Shown here piece by piece: positions 1-7,436 of a stretch of DNA of 39,677 nucleotides. The translations under genes were made by a program, and so were the position numbers. The notes below the pieces were generated by a model, which saw only the letters and a program-made list of their open reading frames with translations, was not told where the DNA came from and ran no database searches. Source of the DNA: Dehalococcoidales bacterium (GTDB lineage Bacteria > Chloroflexota > Dehalococcoidia > Dehalococcoidales > UBA5760); NCBI GenBank assembly GCA_021161775.1, contig JAGGZY010000023.1:1-39677 (forward strand). The letters run 5' to 3'. The first letter of the stretch is position 1, and the number at the start of each line of letters is the position of its first letter.

Positions 1-97
1 AAGCCAGCACCTTAGGCTTGACCATAACAATAATCCCGAAAACGATAGCTATGATTGCCGCCACCAGACCAGTGGTAGATAAAAACCCGATTCCCAT
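1..97 (-). CDS. Small membrane protein, 3' part cut by window edge (DUF3096-like)
   Basis: An open frame runs off the left edge. The visible 32 residues are a short N-terminus, one hydrophobic segment (GLVAAIIAIVFGIIVMV) and then a KPKVLA motif. This layout resembles the small two-helix DUF3096 family, where a helix is followed by a Y/K-P-K-x-L-x turn. A strong ribosome binding site (AAGGAGGG, 105-112) precedes the ATG at 97, and a GTG one codon upstream is also possible. The function of this family is not known to me. The call rests on a fragment. Confidence 0.5.
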   Translation of the reverse strand, partial: MGIGFLSTTGLVAAIIAIVFGIIVMVKPKVLA

Positions 98-140
98 CAC
101 TATTCCCTCCTTACTTGAATGCTTACATTATAACTATTCC

Positions 141-170
141 GTCAACTGACACAAGGAAATGTGCTATAAT
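141..170 (+). promoter_or_regulatory. Promoter placing the start site at the ATG of the Trm112-like gene (leaderless)
   Basis: A perfect TATAAT (165-170), preceded by TGTGC, lies 6 nt before the ATG at 177. A weak -35 (GTCAAC, 141-146) has an 18-nt spacer. Transcription should begin at about 177, the A of the start codon, so the mRNA would have no leader. No ribosome binding site precedes 177, which fits. Confidence 0.55.
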
Positions 171-176
171 CCAGTT

Positions 177-359
177 ATGAAGAAAGACCTAATGGACATT
201 CTGGTGTGCCCGGTGTGTAAGGGAAGGCTGGAACTCAGTGTCGACGAGGAGAACGAAACCGAGGTAGTTAGCGGTTCCCTGTATTGCCCGCAGTGTAAGG
301 TGCGCTACCCTATTTCGGAGACTATCCCCAATCTGTTGCCCCCCGACCCGTCGGACTAA
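177..359 (+). CDS. Trm112-like / UPF0434 zinc-ribbon protein
   Basis: A 60-residue protein with two CxxC knuckles: CPVC early, in the context MDILVCPVCKG, and CPQC about 25 residues later. It ends with YPISETIPNLLP. This is the standard Trm112/YcaR layout, with a zinc ribbon and the I-P-x-L/M-L tail. Eukaryotic and archaeal Trm112 activate methyltransferases, while the bacterial role is poorly defined. An in-frame ATG at 159 would add six residues, but it lies upstream of the predicted transcription start, so 177 is preferred. The TAA stop interlocks with the queD stop on the other strand (356-359). Confidence 0.85.
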   Translation: MKKDLMDILVCPVCKGRLELSVDEENETEVVSGSLYCPQCKVRYPISETIPNLLPPDPSD

Positions 360-727
360 TCAGGGGAGTAGCTTACCCTACTCTGGGGAGACTCCCACAC
401 CTCCACACTGGAAAGGGAGACCGGGGCATTACCTAATCTGGGCTGAAGCTCATTATAAATAGTAACAGCGATATTCTCTGAAGACGGGTTCAGGCTATCA
501 AAAGGTGGCACATCATTAAGACAGGTGTGGTCAAACCGGGCTAGAATATCCCGTAACTGCCCCCGCAATCTGGTGAAATCATAGGCGATACCAATCTCGT
601 TGACCACCGCCACCCGCAATTTAACCACCACCTGAAAACGATGTCCGTGCAGCGCTTCACACTTACCCTGATAACCCCGCAGGAAATGGGCGGCATCAAA
701 ATGCTCGGCTACCGATACATAATACAT
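356..727 (-). CDS. queD: 6-pyruvoyl-tetrahydropterin synthase family, probably 6-carboxytetrahydropterin synthase QueD
   Basis: 123 residues, the normal size for QueD. The zinc ligands are visible as His14 (FDAAHFL), His27 and His29 (LHGH). The catalytic Cys23 sits in GKCEALHGH, a spacing typical of QueD rather than mammalian PTPS. A DH pair and a C-terminal VEVWES glutamate complete the T-fold active site. QueD converts 7,8-dihydroneopterin triphosphate to 6-carboxytetrahydropterin in queuosine/deazapurine synthesis. The start has AAGGAG six bases upstream. It lies 9 nt after folK on the same strand, so the two pterin enzymes are probably co-transcribed. Confidence 0.9.
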   Translation of the reverse strand: MYYVSVAEHFDAAHFLRGYQGKCEALHGHRFQVVVKLRVAVVNEIGIAYDFTRLRGQLRDILARFDHTCLNDVPPFDSLNPSSENIAVTIYNELQPRLGNAPVSLSSVEVWESPQSRVSYSPD

Positions 728-736
728 CCTGTCTCC

Positions 737-1231
737 TTAATCATCCCCCAGTTTAAGCACCCCCTGAGTCTCGGTTACCCCCTCTAGTAACTGACTAGCC
801 GTCTTATCAGTTACCGGATGCCTGAGGTCGGGGGCAATCTCCGCCAGAGGGATAAGAACAAAGGCTCGCTTGGTCAGCCGAGGATGAGGGACAACCAACT
901 GGGGGGTATCAATAATCTGGTCACCATAAAACAGGATATCAATATCAATAGGCCGTGGGGAATTAGGTCGGCGTGAGGTCCGTCCCAGCTTATTTTCAAT
1001 CCCCTTAGCCAGAGCCAGTAATACGGCCGGTGCCAGACCGGTATAAGCCTGGCACACCAGATTGAGAAAGCGAGGCTGCTCAGCGTTGCATAGCGGCTCA
1101 GTATCATACACCGATGAAACCCTACCCAGCTGTAATCTTTGGGAGAGGAAGTCCAACGCCTTATCCAAATTCTGCTGACGGTCTCCCATATTTGAACCCA
1201 GACTAAGATACACCTCTACAGCATTAATCAT
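737..1231 (-). CDS. folK: 2-amino-4-hydroxy-6-hydroxymethyldihydropteridine pyrophosphokinase
   Basis: 164 residues. The N-terminus VYLSLGSNMGDR is the FolK start motif, and PRPIDIDILFYG is the magnesium/ATP-binding signature with its two aspartates. HPRLTKRAFVLIPLAEI is the conserved C-terminal block. The enzyme transfers pyrophosphate from ATP to hydroxymethyldihydropterin in folate synthesis. The frame extends nine codons upstream, but the ATG at 1231 gives the usual family N-terminus and has GAGGAGG upstream, at a rather long 11-nt spacing. It is the first gene of a folK-queD pair. Confidence 0.93.
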   Translation of the reverse strand: MINAVEVYLSLGSNMGDRQQNLDKALDFLSQRLQLGRVSSVYDTEPLCNAEQPRFLNLVCQAYTGLAPAVLLALAKGIENKLGRTSRRPNSPRPIDIDILFYGDQIIDTPQLVVPHPRLTKRAFVLIPLAEIAPDLRHPVTDKTASQLLEGVTETQGVLKLGDD

Positions 1232-1293
1232 AACCCAGTTAGCCTCCTCACTACACAATCCTCAGCCCTAATTAGTTTGACCGCTCTACCCAG

Positions 1294-1322
1294 ATTGTAG
1301 CACAGTTAAGCCTGTCTTGAAA
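1294..1322 (-). promoter_or_regulatory. Probable extended -10 promoter of folK-queD
   Basis: On the minus strand, TACAAT (1294-1299) is preceded by TGTGC, giving an extended TGn -10. TTTCAA (1317-1322) sits 17 nt upstream as a weak -35. The predicted start near 1287 leaves a leader of about 56 nt. The same TGTGCTAnAnT core occurs before the Trm112-like gene and the small XRE gene. Confidence 0.5.
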
Positions 1323-1395
1323 CCGAAAATGGTTCTATGCTAGAGTTAATCGTTCGCCACTTTAAACACCAAAGCAGGAAGGGGAAACTCTGATA

Positions 1396-2955
1396 ATGCC
1401 GACCGACGAAGAACTTATCCGGGACCTGGAAGCCAGAGAAGCCAAGATTAAGCAGATGGGCGGACCAGAGCGAATTAAAAAACAGCATGCCTTAAACAAG
1501 CTAACCGCCCGGGAGAGGATTGCTCTGCTTATTGACCCCGGTACCTTTGAGGAAACCGGGATGCATGTCAAACATCACTGCCCTCACTTTGGCCTGGATA
1601 AGGTTGATATTCCCGCTGACGGCGTAGTAACCGGCTTTGGTCGAGTAGATAGCCGAACGGTATGTTGCTATGCCCAGGACTTCACCTCTCAGGGTGGCAG
1701 CTTAGGTGAGATGCACGCTTGGAAGATAGCCAAGATTATGGACCTGGCAGCCAAGATGAGGGTGCCTATAATCGGCTTGCTGGATACCGGGGGCGCCCGT
1801 ATTCAGGAGGGAATGAGTTCCTTGGACGGTTATGGTCAAATCTTTCACCGCAATACCCTCTATTCAGGGATCATCCCTCAGATAACGCTAAGTATGGGAC
1901 CCTGCGCTGGCGGCGCTGTCTATTCCCCAGCGCTTACCGATTGGATACTTATGGTCAAGGGTTCAAGCCATATGTATGTTACCGGTCCAGAGGTAGTTAA
2001 AGCCGTCATGGGAGAGGAGGTCACTCATGATGAACTCGGTGGGTTCGCCATCCATACCACGAAGAGCGGGGTAGCCCATTTTGCCTATAATAGTGATGCC
2101 GAATGTATCGAGGGTTGTAAACAGCTACTAAATTACCTTCCCCAGAGCGTCTATGATAAACCTGATGCCACCTATCACCCGCCGACCGATTCCCCCGACC
2201 GTATCTGCCCTGAATTGGATAACATTATCCCGGAGAACCCGCGTCAGGGCTACGATATGAAGCAGGTAATTAAGGCTATCGTTGATGATGGTAGGTTCTG
2301 TGAACCCCATAAGCACTATGCCCCGAATATGATTGTCGGTTGGGCCCGTTTCAACGGGCATGTAGCCGGCATTATTGCTAACCAGCCTAACTATATGGCT
2401 GGGGTGCTTGATATCAACGCCTCGGATAAAGCCGCCCGATTTATTCGCTTTTGTGATGCCTTCAACATCCCGCTGGTTACCTTGATTGATGTTCCTGGCT
2501 ATATGCCCGGCACCCATCAGGAGTCGGGCGGAGTCATTCGTCATGGCGCTAAGGTTCTTTTTGCCTACTCCGAAGCCACTGTACCCAAGATTAGCATCTG
2601 TACCCACAAGGCTTACGGTGGGGCAGAAATTTCCATGTGCTCCAGGTCAATTGGTGCCGACATTTATATGGCTTGGCCCACTGCCCAGCTAGCCGTAATG
2701 GGAGCCGAAGGTGCTGCCGCCATTATCCACCGCCGTGAAATTGCTCATGCCGCTAACCCTCAAGCCAAACTCGAGGAGGTAACCGAAGGCTATCGTCAGA
2801 TGTTTTACAACCCCTATGTTGCCGCCGCCGGCGGCTATATCGACAAGGTAATCAAAGCCCGAGACACCCGCCAGGAGATCATTGCGGCGCTAGAAGCCCT
2901 GCTGAATAAGCAAGAGGACCGGCCATGGAAAAAGCACGGCAATATTCCTCTGTAA
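1396..2955 (+). CDS. Acyl-CoA carboxylase carboxyltransferase subunit (propionyl-CoA carboxylase beta / methylmalonyl-CoA carboxyltransferase 12S type)
   Basis: 519 residues, the usual length for PccB/12S proteins. There are two crotonase-fold halves. The N-terminal half carries KLTARERIALLIDPGTFEE, VVTGFGRVD, DTGGARIQEG and GPCAGGAVYSPALTD, with the GG oxyanion turn that binds the acyl-CoA carbonyl. The C-terminal half carries NQPNYMAGVLDINASDKAARF, DVPGYMPG, YGGA and the MGAEGAAAI biotin-side motif. It moves a carboxyl group between biotin and an acyl-CoA. The next gene encodes a 5S-like carboxyltransferase, which together suggest a transcarboxylase or decarboxylase. The substrate (propionyl/methylmalonyl) is inferred from family resemblance only. 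Confidence 0.9.
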   Translation: MPTDEELIRDLEAREAKIKQMGGPERIKKQHALNKLTARERIALLIDPGTFEETGMHVKHHCPHFGLDKVDIPADGVVTGFGRVDSRTVCCYAQDFTSQGGSLGEMHAWKIAKIMDLAAKMRVPIIGLLDTGGARIQEGMSSLDGYGQIFHRNTLYSGIIPQITLSMGPCAGGAVYSPALTDWILMVKGSSHMYVTGPEVVKAVMGEEVTHDELGGFAIHTTKSGVAHFAYNSDAECIEGCKQLLNYLPQSVYDKPDATYHPPTDSPDRICPELDNIIPENPRQGYDMKQVIKAIVDDGRFCEPHKHYAPNMIVGWARFNGHVAGIIANQPNYMAGVLDINASDKAARFIRFCDAFNIPLVTLIDVPGYMPGTHQESGGVIRHGAKVLFAYSEATVPKISICTHKAYGGAEISMCSRSIGADIYMAWPTAQLAVMGAEGAAAIIHRREIAHAANPQAKLEEVTEGYRQMFYNPYVAAAGGYIDKVIKARDTRQEIIAALEALLNKQEDRPWKKHGNIPL

Positions 2956-2995
2956 AAAATAAACCGAATCAAGAGTAACTGAGGGAAACTTAAGA

Positions 2996-4408
2996 ATGAC
3001 TATAGAGAACCCGTTAAAGATTACCGATGTTACCTTCCGTGACGGGCACCAATCCATATTAGCCACCCGAATGCGGACCGAGGATATGGAGAAGATAGCC
3101 CACGAGATGGGGCAGGCTGGTTTCTACTCTATGGAGGTCTGGGGTGGAGCCACCTTTGACGTAGCAATCCGATTCCTTAACGAGGACCCCTGGCAGAGAC
3201 CGCGCGTCCTCAAAAAATTAATGCCCCATACCCCATTACAGATGTTACTCCGAGGGCAAAATCTGGTCGGCTACCGCCACTATGCCGACGATGTAGTTAC
3301 TGCCTTCGTCCACCACGCCGCCGCAGTGGGGATTGATATCTTCAGGGTATTTGATGCCCTAAATGACGAACGCAATTTTGAAACCTCTCTTAAAGCAATT
3401 AAGGACTGTGGCAAACACGCCCAACTCTCCATATGCTACTCCCTCACCGAACCCAAGATGGGGGGTCCGGTATACAATCTTGATTATTATGTCAACAAAG
3501 CCCTTATCCTTCAGGAAATGGGGGCTGACAGCCTGTGTATTAAGGATATGGCTGGGCTTATCGCCCCCGATGATGCCTATAAGTTAACCAAAGCTCTCAA
3601 GCAGGTACTAAGGATTCCGGTACAGCTACACACCCACTACACCAGCGGCATGGCATCAATGAGTTGCCTCAAGGCTATTGAAGCCGGGGTGGACATTATT
3701 GATACTGCCCTGTCCCCGTTTGCCCTGCGCTCATCCCACCCAGCTATCGAACCGATTGTCGTTGCCCTTCAGGGGACACCTCGGGACACCGAGCTTAACC
3801 TGGCTCACCTGTTTAAGCTAGGTCAACGCCTTGAGTCCATCGCCCCCAGGTATCAGAAGTTCCTTAATAGCACCCGAATGTCAGTTATTGACACCGGGGT
3901 ACTGATGCACCAGATTCCGGGAGGGATGATTTCTAATCTGGTAAACCAATTGCGGGAGAACGATGTTCTGGATAGAATTGATGAGGTGTATGAAGAAATA
4001 CCCCGGGTGCGGCAAGAGCTGGGTTACCCCCCTCTGGTTACCCCAACTAGCCAGATTGTGGGGGTTCAAGCCGTTCAGAATGTTATCGTCGGTAGATATA
4101 AACTGATATCGCGCCAGGTACAAGATTATGTCTACGGACTCTACGGCAAACCACCAGCCCCGATTGACCCTAAAATCCAAGAACTAGCGCTCAAGCACTA
4201 CCCGCGGGGCAAAACCCCAATTACCTGTCGTGCCGCCGATGTGCTCGAGCCAGAATTAGACAAAGCCCGAGAGGTAGTAAAAGGCTTCACTCAGGATATT
4301 GGTGATGTGCTTACTGTCGCCCTCTACCCCATCACCGGGCTAAACTTTCTCAAACGGAAGTACGGGCTGGAGACTCCGCCCCCAGAACCTAAAAACTCAA
4401 CACCCTAG
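2996..4408 (+). CDS. Pyruvate/oxaloacetate carboxyltransferase subunit (transcarboxylase 5S / PycB-OadA N-terminal type)
   Basis: 470 residues. An HMGL-like TIM barrel starts at TDVTFRDGHQSILATRMRT (metal ligand Asp and the RDxHQ motif). Lys183 in LCIKDMAGLI is the expected carboxylated lysine, and His212/His214 in LHTHYTSG are the metal ligands. The conserved carboxylase domain follows (PGGMISNLVNQL, FPxT-like block). It ends in a proline-rich tail with no biotinyl domain: there is no AMKM motif, and it is shorter than OadA/PycB of about 600 residues. It therefore resembles the transcarboxylase 5S subunit. It lies 40 nt after the 12S-like gene. A separate biotin carrier is needed and none is in the window. 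Confidence 0.9.
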   Translation: MTIENPLKITDVTFRDGHQSILATRMRTEDMEKIAHEMGQAGFYSMEVWGGATFDVAIRFLNEDPWQRPRVLKKLMPHTPLQMLLRGQNLVGYRHYADDVVTAFVHHAAAVGIDIFRVFDALNDERNFETSLKAIKDCGKHAQLSICYSLTEPKMGGPVYNLDYYVNKALILQEMGADSLCIKDMAGLIAPDDAYKLTKALKQVLRIPVQLHTHYTSGMASMSCLKAIEAGVDIIDTALSPFALRSSHPAIEPIVVALQGTPRDTELNLAHLFKLGQRLESIAPRYQKFLNSTRMSVIDTGVLMHQIPGGMISNLVNQLRENDVLDRIDEVYEEIPRVRQELGYPPLVTPTSQIVGVQAVQNVIVGRYKLISRQVQDYVYGLYGKPPAPIDPKIQELALKHYPRGKTPITCRAADVLEPELDKAREVVKGFTQDIGDVLTVALYPITGLNFLKRKYGLETPPPEPKNSTP

Positions 4409-4467
4409 GTTATTAAAATTTCAGAATACGCCCACCAGACTAAAATCAGGCGGAAAGGGGAAGGGAA

Positions 4468-4809
4468 ATGGATTGTATTTTCTGTCAGATTATCGCCGGT
4501 AAACTACCCTCCGAAATCCTCTATCAGGATGAAGAGGTGTTTGCCTTCCGCGACATTAGTCCTCAGGCACCAACCCACTTGGTCATTATCCCTAAAAAGC
4601 ATATCCCGTCCCTAATCGATTTAACGGGAGAGGAATTACCCCTTATCGGACACATGGTAGATGTTGCCTACAAACTAGCCCAAAAAGAGGGTATTGCGGA
4701 AAGTGGCTACCGACTGGCGATAAACTGTGGTCCCTGGGGGGGGCAATTAGTCCCCCACCTTCATATGCATCTTATCGGTGGACGGCAGCTCTCCGGCAGG
4801 CTAGGTTAA
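4468..4809 (+). CDS. HIT family (HINT-like) nucleotide hydrolase
   Basis: 113 residues. It starts with DCIFCQIIAGKLPSEILYQD and has FRDISPQAPTHLVIIPKKHI. The histidine triad is His97, His99 and His101 in HLHMHLIGGR, with Asn86 upstream. HINT enzymes hydrolyse phosphoramidates such as AMP-lysine or AMP-NH2. The first cysteines (C3, C6) may bind zinc, as in some HINT proteins. The start has an AAGGGGAAGGG purine tract. Its TAA stop and the TAA of the opposing Nudix gene share one TTAA palindrome (4806-4809). Confidence 0.92.
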   Translation: MDCIFCQIIAGKLPSEILYQDEEVFAFRDISPQAPTHLVIIPKKHIPSLIDLTGEELPLIGHMVDVAYKLAQKEGIAESGYRLAINCGPWGGQLVPHLHMHLIGGRQLSGRLG

Positions 4810-5351
4810 TCCAGATTAGCCCCTTTTTGATATTCCAGAAAGGTAAGCAACCCGGCAATACTCTTAGCATCACAGATACTGCCTGAGGTTATAAGCTCTA
4901 CAATCTGCTCTGGTGACACCTGAACTAAACTAATGCCCGCGGTATCCTCAGCAAATAACCGACTGGGGATAAGGTCTGTCGCCAGATAGAGATAGAGATA
5001 TTCATTGCCATAGCCGGGTACCGAGTAAAAACCGCCCAACCGAACTATTTCTTGGGGCAGGTAACCAGTTTCCTCCTGTAGTTCACGGCTAACCGCTGCC
5101 TCAGGAGTTTCCCCGGGGTCAAGGCTACCCGCTGGTATCTCTAGCAGGTCCATCCCTACCGCTTCCCGGAATTGCCTGACCAGAAGTAGCTTGCCATCAG
5201 TATCAACGGCGATAATGGCAACGCACCTATCATGCTCCACCACCTCCCGGGTAGTCTGCCGACCATCGGGCAGCTGTACCGTATCCACCCGTAGTTTAAC
5301 CACCCTACCTTCATAGATTAAGCGACTGGACAATGTTTTCTCCTCGGTCAA
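4806..5351 (-). CDS. Nudix hydrolase, ADP-ribose pyrophosphatase type
   Basis: 181 residues. The Nudix box is complete: Gly75, Glu81, Arg89-Glu90, Glu93-Glu94 and Gly96 (G-x5-E-x7-RE-x2-EE-x-G). The upstream QFREAVGMDLLEIPAG and the downstream YSVPGYGNEYLYLYLA are typical of the NudF/ADP-ribose pyrophosphatase group. It hydrolyses nucleoside-diphosphate-linked metabolites, probably ADP-ribose, to AMP and ribose-5-phosphate. It starts one base after the upstream GNAT gene and is the last cistron of the nadK-GNAT-Nudix set, which suits an NAD-metabolism or housecleaning link. Confidence 0.9.
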   Translation of the reverse strand: MTEEKTLSSRLIYEGRVVKLRVDTVQLPDGRQTTREVVEHDRCVAIIAVDTDGKLLLVRQFREAVGMDLLEIPAGSLDPGETPEAAVSRELQEETGYLPQEIVRLGGFYSVPGYGNEYLYLYLATDLIPSRLFAEDTAGISLVQVSPEQIVELITSGSICDAKSIAGLLTFLEYQKGANLD

Positions 5352-5352
5352 A

Positions 5353-5811
5353 CTAAACCTCCGGATGATAGATAAGGGCTACTGCATCACAACTAGGGAA
5401 CTTGGGGCAGTGGTAACACTCGGTCCAGACCTTCTGAGGCAACTCCATTTTATCCACTCGGGAAAAGCCGACTCGCTCAAAAAAAGCCGGCTTATAGGTC
5501 AGGCAAAAAACAGTGGGGATACCAATCTGTTTCGCTTCCCCAAGACAAGCCCTAACTAGTTGATCACCAATTCCCTGGCTCTGACTGTCCTCAGTTACCG
5601 CCAGCGACTTTATCTCCGCCAGGTCGGACCACATAATATGTATTGCCACACAAGCCACCACCTGCCCATCCTGCCTGACTACAAAGTAGTCCCTGATGTT
5701 CTCATATATCTCGCTTAAGGGGCGTGCCAGCATTTCCCCTTGGCTAGCAAAGTGATTGATTAGCCGTTGCATTTGGGTAGCATCCCTAATTTTAGCCTTT
5801 TCTATCTTCAA
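5353..5811 (-). CDS. GNAT N-acetyltransferase, short ArgA-like (putative N-acetylglutamate synthase)
   Basis: 152 residues with a single GNAT fold. The acetyl-CoA loop is QSQGIGDQL (about 77-85), preceded by IKSLAVTEDS, and FFERVGF is the C-terminal motif. The tail LPQKVWTECYHCPKFPSCD has Cys132, Cys135 and Cys141. This tail is seen in short stand-alone ArgA-type enzymes that acetylate glutamate for arginine synthesis. That substrate assignment is inferred, since no arg gene is nearby. The start overlaps the end of nadK by 20 bases, indicating coupled translation. Confidence 0.8.
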   Translation of the reverse strand: MKIEKAKIRDATQMQRLINHFASQGEMLARPLSEIYENIRDYFVVRQDGQVVACVAIHIMWSDLAEIKSLAVTEDSQSQGIGDQLVRACLGEAKQIGIPTVFCLTYKPAFFERVGFSRVDKMELPQKVWTECYHCPKFPSCDAVALIYHPEV

Positions 5812-6646
5812 CCTGATGTTTTCCTTTCAACCTTCGTTCCAGAGAACCATAGAAGGAATCACCCCGATGAATCCTTAAAAATCGCGTGGTATTACGACTC
5901 CGCTTTATGGTAAGCGTATCTCCGCTAGCCAGCGGTAGATTTATATGACCATCAATACTCAGCGTGGCTTGACGAGCTGCACTAATAGCCAGCTTGACCA
6001 CCGCGGCAGGCGGCAACACCAGCGGATAAGCTGAACTGAGGTGAGGTAATATAGGCAACAGCAGAAACTCCTTAGCCTGAGGGTGAAGAATGGGACCGCC
6101 AGCAGATAACGAATAGCCGGTACTGCCGGTAGCGGTAGCCATAATTACTCCGTCCGCCCAATAGGTAGTCATCGGCTCACCATCAATACTAGCCTCGATA
6201 CAGACCATCCGGGCTACCTCACCGCGAGCCATAACCACATCATTTAAGGCAAAAAACTTGGCGGAGACTTTCTTGTCCGATGCTGAAAGCTCCACCTCAA
6301 GCATTGCCCGTTCATCAAGCCACCCCTCCCCCCTTAGCAGGACAGGTAGCTCCACCTTCAATTCATCAACGCTAAGCTCAGTCATAAACCCCAGCCGCCC
6401 CAGGTTTATCCCGGTAATCGGGATAGAACGGGAAACCACCACCTGAGCCGCCCGTAGGACGGTACCATCACCACCAATACTAAAAATTAGCTCCGTACCA
6501 TCTAACTGACCCCTTGCCTTATCCTCCTCCCATGCTGAGCATAGCCACACCGAGAGCCCCTGGGAACTCAGCAAACCCTGTAGTTCCTCCGCTAAGGGAT
6601 AGGCAACCCGGTTCATCGGGTGATAGAGAATACCAACCTTCTCCAC
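5792..6646 (-). CDS. nadK: NAD kinase
   Basis: 284 residues, full length. GGDGT (58-62) follows LIFSIGG, with GINLGRLGFMTEL, ALNDVVMARG (the conserved NE/ND turn) and TGSTGYSLSAGGPI. The C-terminal SIDGH also matches the ATP-NAD kinase fold. It phosphorylates NAD to NADP using ATP or polyphosphate. It begins 36 bases after the upstream membrane-protein gene and overlaps the GNAT gene downstream. Confidence 0.96.
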   Translation of the reverse strand: MEKVGILYHPMNRVAYPLAEELQGLLSSQGLSVWLCSAWEEDKARGQLDGTELIFSIGGDGTVLRAAQVVVSRSIPITGINLGRLGFMTELSVDELKVELPVLLRGEGWLDERAMLEVELSASDKKVSAKFFALNDVVMARGEVARMVCIEASIDGEPMTTYWADGVIMATATGSTGYSLSAGGPILHPQAKEFLLLPILPHLSSAYPLVLPPAAVVKLAISAARQATLSIDGHINLPLASGDTLTIKRSRNTTRFLRIHRGDSFYGSLERRLKGKHQVEDRKG

Positions 6647-6682
6647 AACTGCTCTCCAATAATAAAAGTTCTATTTAGGAAA

Positions 6683-7150
6683 CTAGGTAACTACCCTGGA
6701 TAACCGGCGCTGAATAAAGAGCCGGATAATAATCAGACCAACGATACCAAGAAAGAACACCGCACAGAAGGTGCCCGCCGCTCGGATTCGGCCACCAGTT
6801 TCGGCTTCAATACCCTTGCTAAATCTCCATAACCAGACATAGTTACCCCCTGGGGCAACATAGCGCCAACCGTCCGGTATTGGAACACCCATGGCTACCA
6901 TCCCCTTCACCGGGCGCGCCACACACTGTTCCCACATCTTGCCTATCGCCCCGAGGACAAAACCGACAGGGACAACAAAGAGGGCAATAATGAAAAAGAC
7001 AGGTTCATCACCTTGACCCCAAAACTCCCAACCGAAGAGGCTAATGAACAGGCCATAAATGAGATTATGCCATAACACCCCCAGCCAGAAAGCCTCTGCC
7101 GATAATGACAACAACAGCAAAAAGTGCTTAGGGGAATATTTCTCCAACAT
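6683..7150 (-). CDS. Unknown membrane protein
   Basis: 155 residues. I do not recognise the family. An N-terminal helix (HFLLLLSLSAEAFWLGVLW), a second (PVFFIIALFVVPVGFVLGAIG) and a C-terminal one (GTFCAVFFLGIVGLIIIRLFI) flank a hydrophilic stretch rich in W, G and P (PIPDGWRYVAPGGNYVWLW). The frame opens seven codons earlier, but GGAGGT five bases before the ATG at 7150 makes that the start. It lies between the micro-ORF and nadK on the same strand. Confidence 0.7.
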   Translation of the reverse strand: MLEKYSPKHFLLLLSLSAEAFWLGVLWHNLIYGLFISLFGWEFWGQGDEPVFFIIALFVVPVGFVLGAIGKMWEQCVARPVKGMVAMGVPIPDGWRYVAPGGNYVWLWRFSKGIEAETGGRIRAAGTFCAVFFLGIVGLIIIRLFIQRRLSRVVT

Positions 7151-7226
7151 CTCACACCTCCGAAGAGCCAATCAGGCTACTATCCTGAGGATAGCCTAAA
7201 CAGCCACTACCCTTCAGACAGGAAGA

Positions 7227-7316
7227 CTACCTAAACTGAAACCAGAAGATCAAGCCAACCACCAGTAAGGCAATGCCCACCCCTAACAAAACATACAGAC
7301 GGCGTCTTTGCCCCAT
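7227..7316 (-). CDS. 29-residue single-helix membrane peptide
   Basis: A micro-ORF with a clear AGGGGGTTAAT ribosome site before the ATG at 7316. The product starts MGQRRRLYVL, continues as one hydrophobic helix of about 20 residues (LLGVGIALLVVGLIFW) and ends QFR. Positive residues come first, so the N-terminus should stay in the cytoplasm. Function is unknown. The support is the ribosome site plus a sensible one-helix protein. It sits between rmuC and the 155-residue membrane protein on the same strand. Confidence 0.5.
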   Translation of the reverse strand: MGQRRRLYVLLGVGIALLVVGLIFWFQFR

Positions 7317-7436
7317 ATTAACCCCCTAACCTCTTTCGCTTATTATCACCTCTATAGTATAACGACTTCTCGAGCTTTTTGATAGCTTTTCCTGATTTGA
7401 ATCGATTCTGATTAATAAACCCGTGGGGCCGCTTCA

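Noticed and set aside
2128-2607. Long minus-strand frame inside the carboxyltransferase gene
   Set aside because: It is a shadow of a strongly conserved gene and resembles no protein family.
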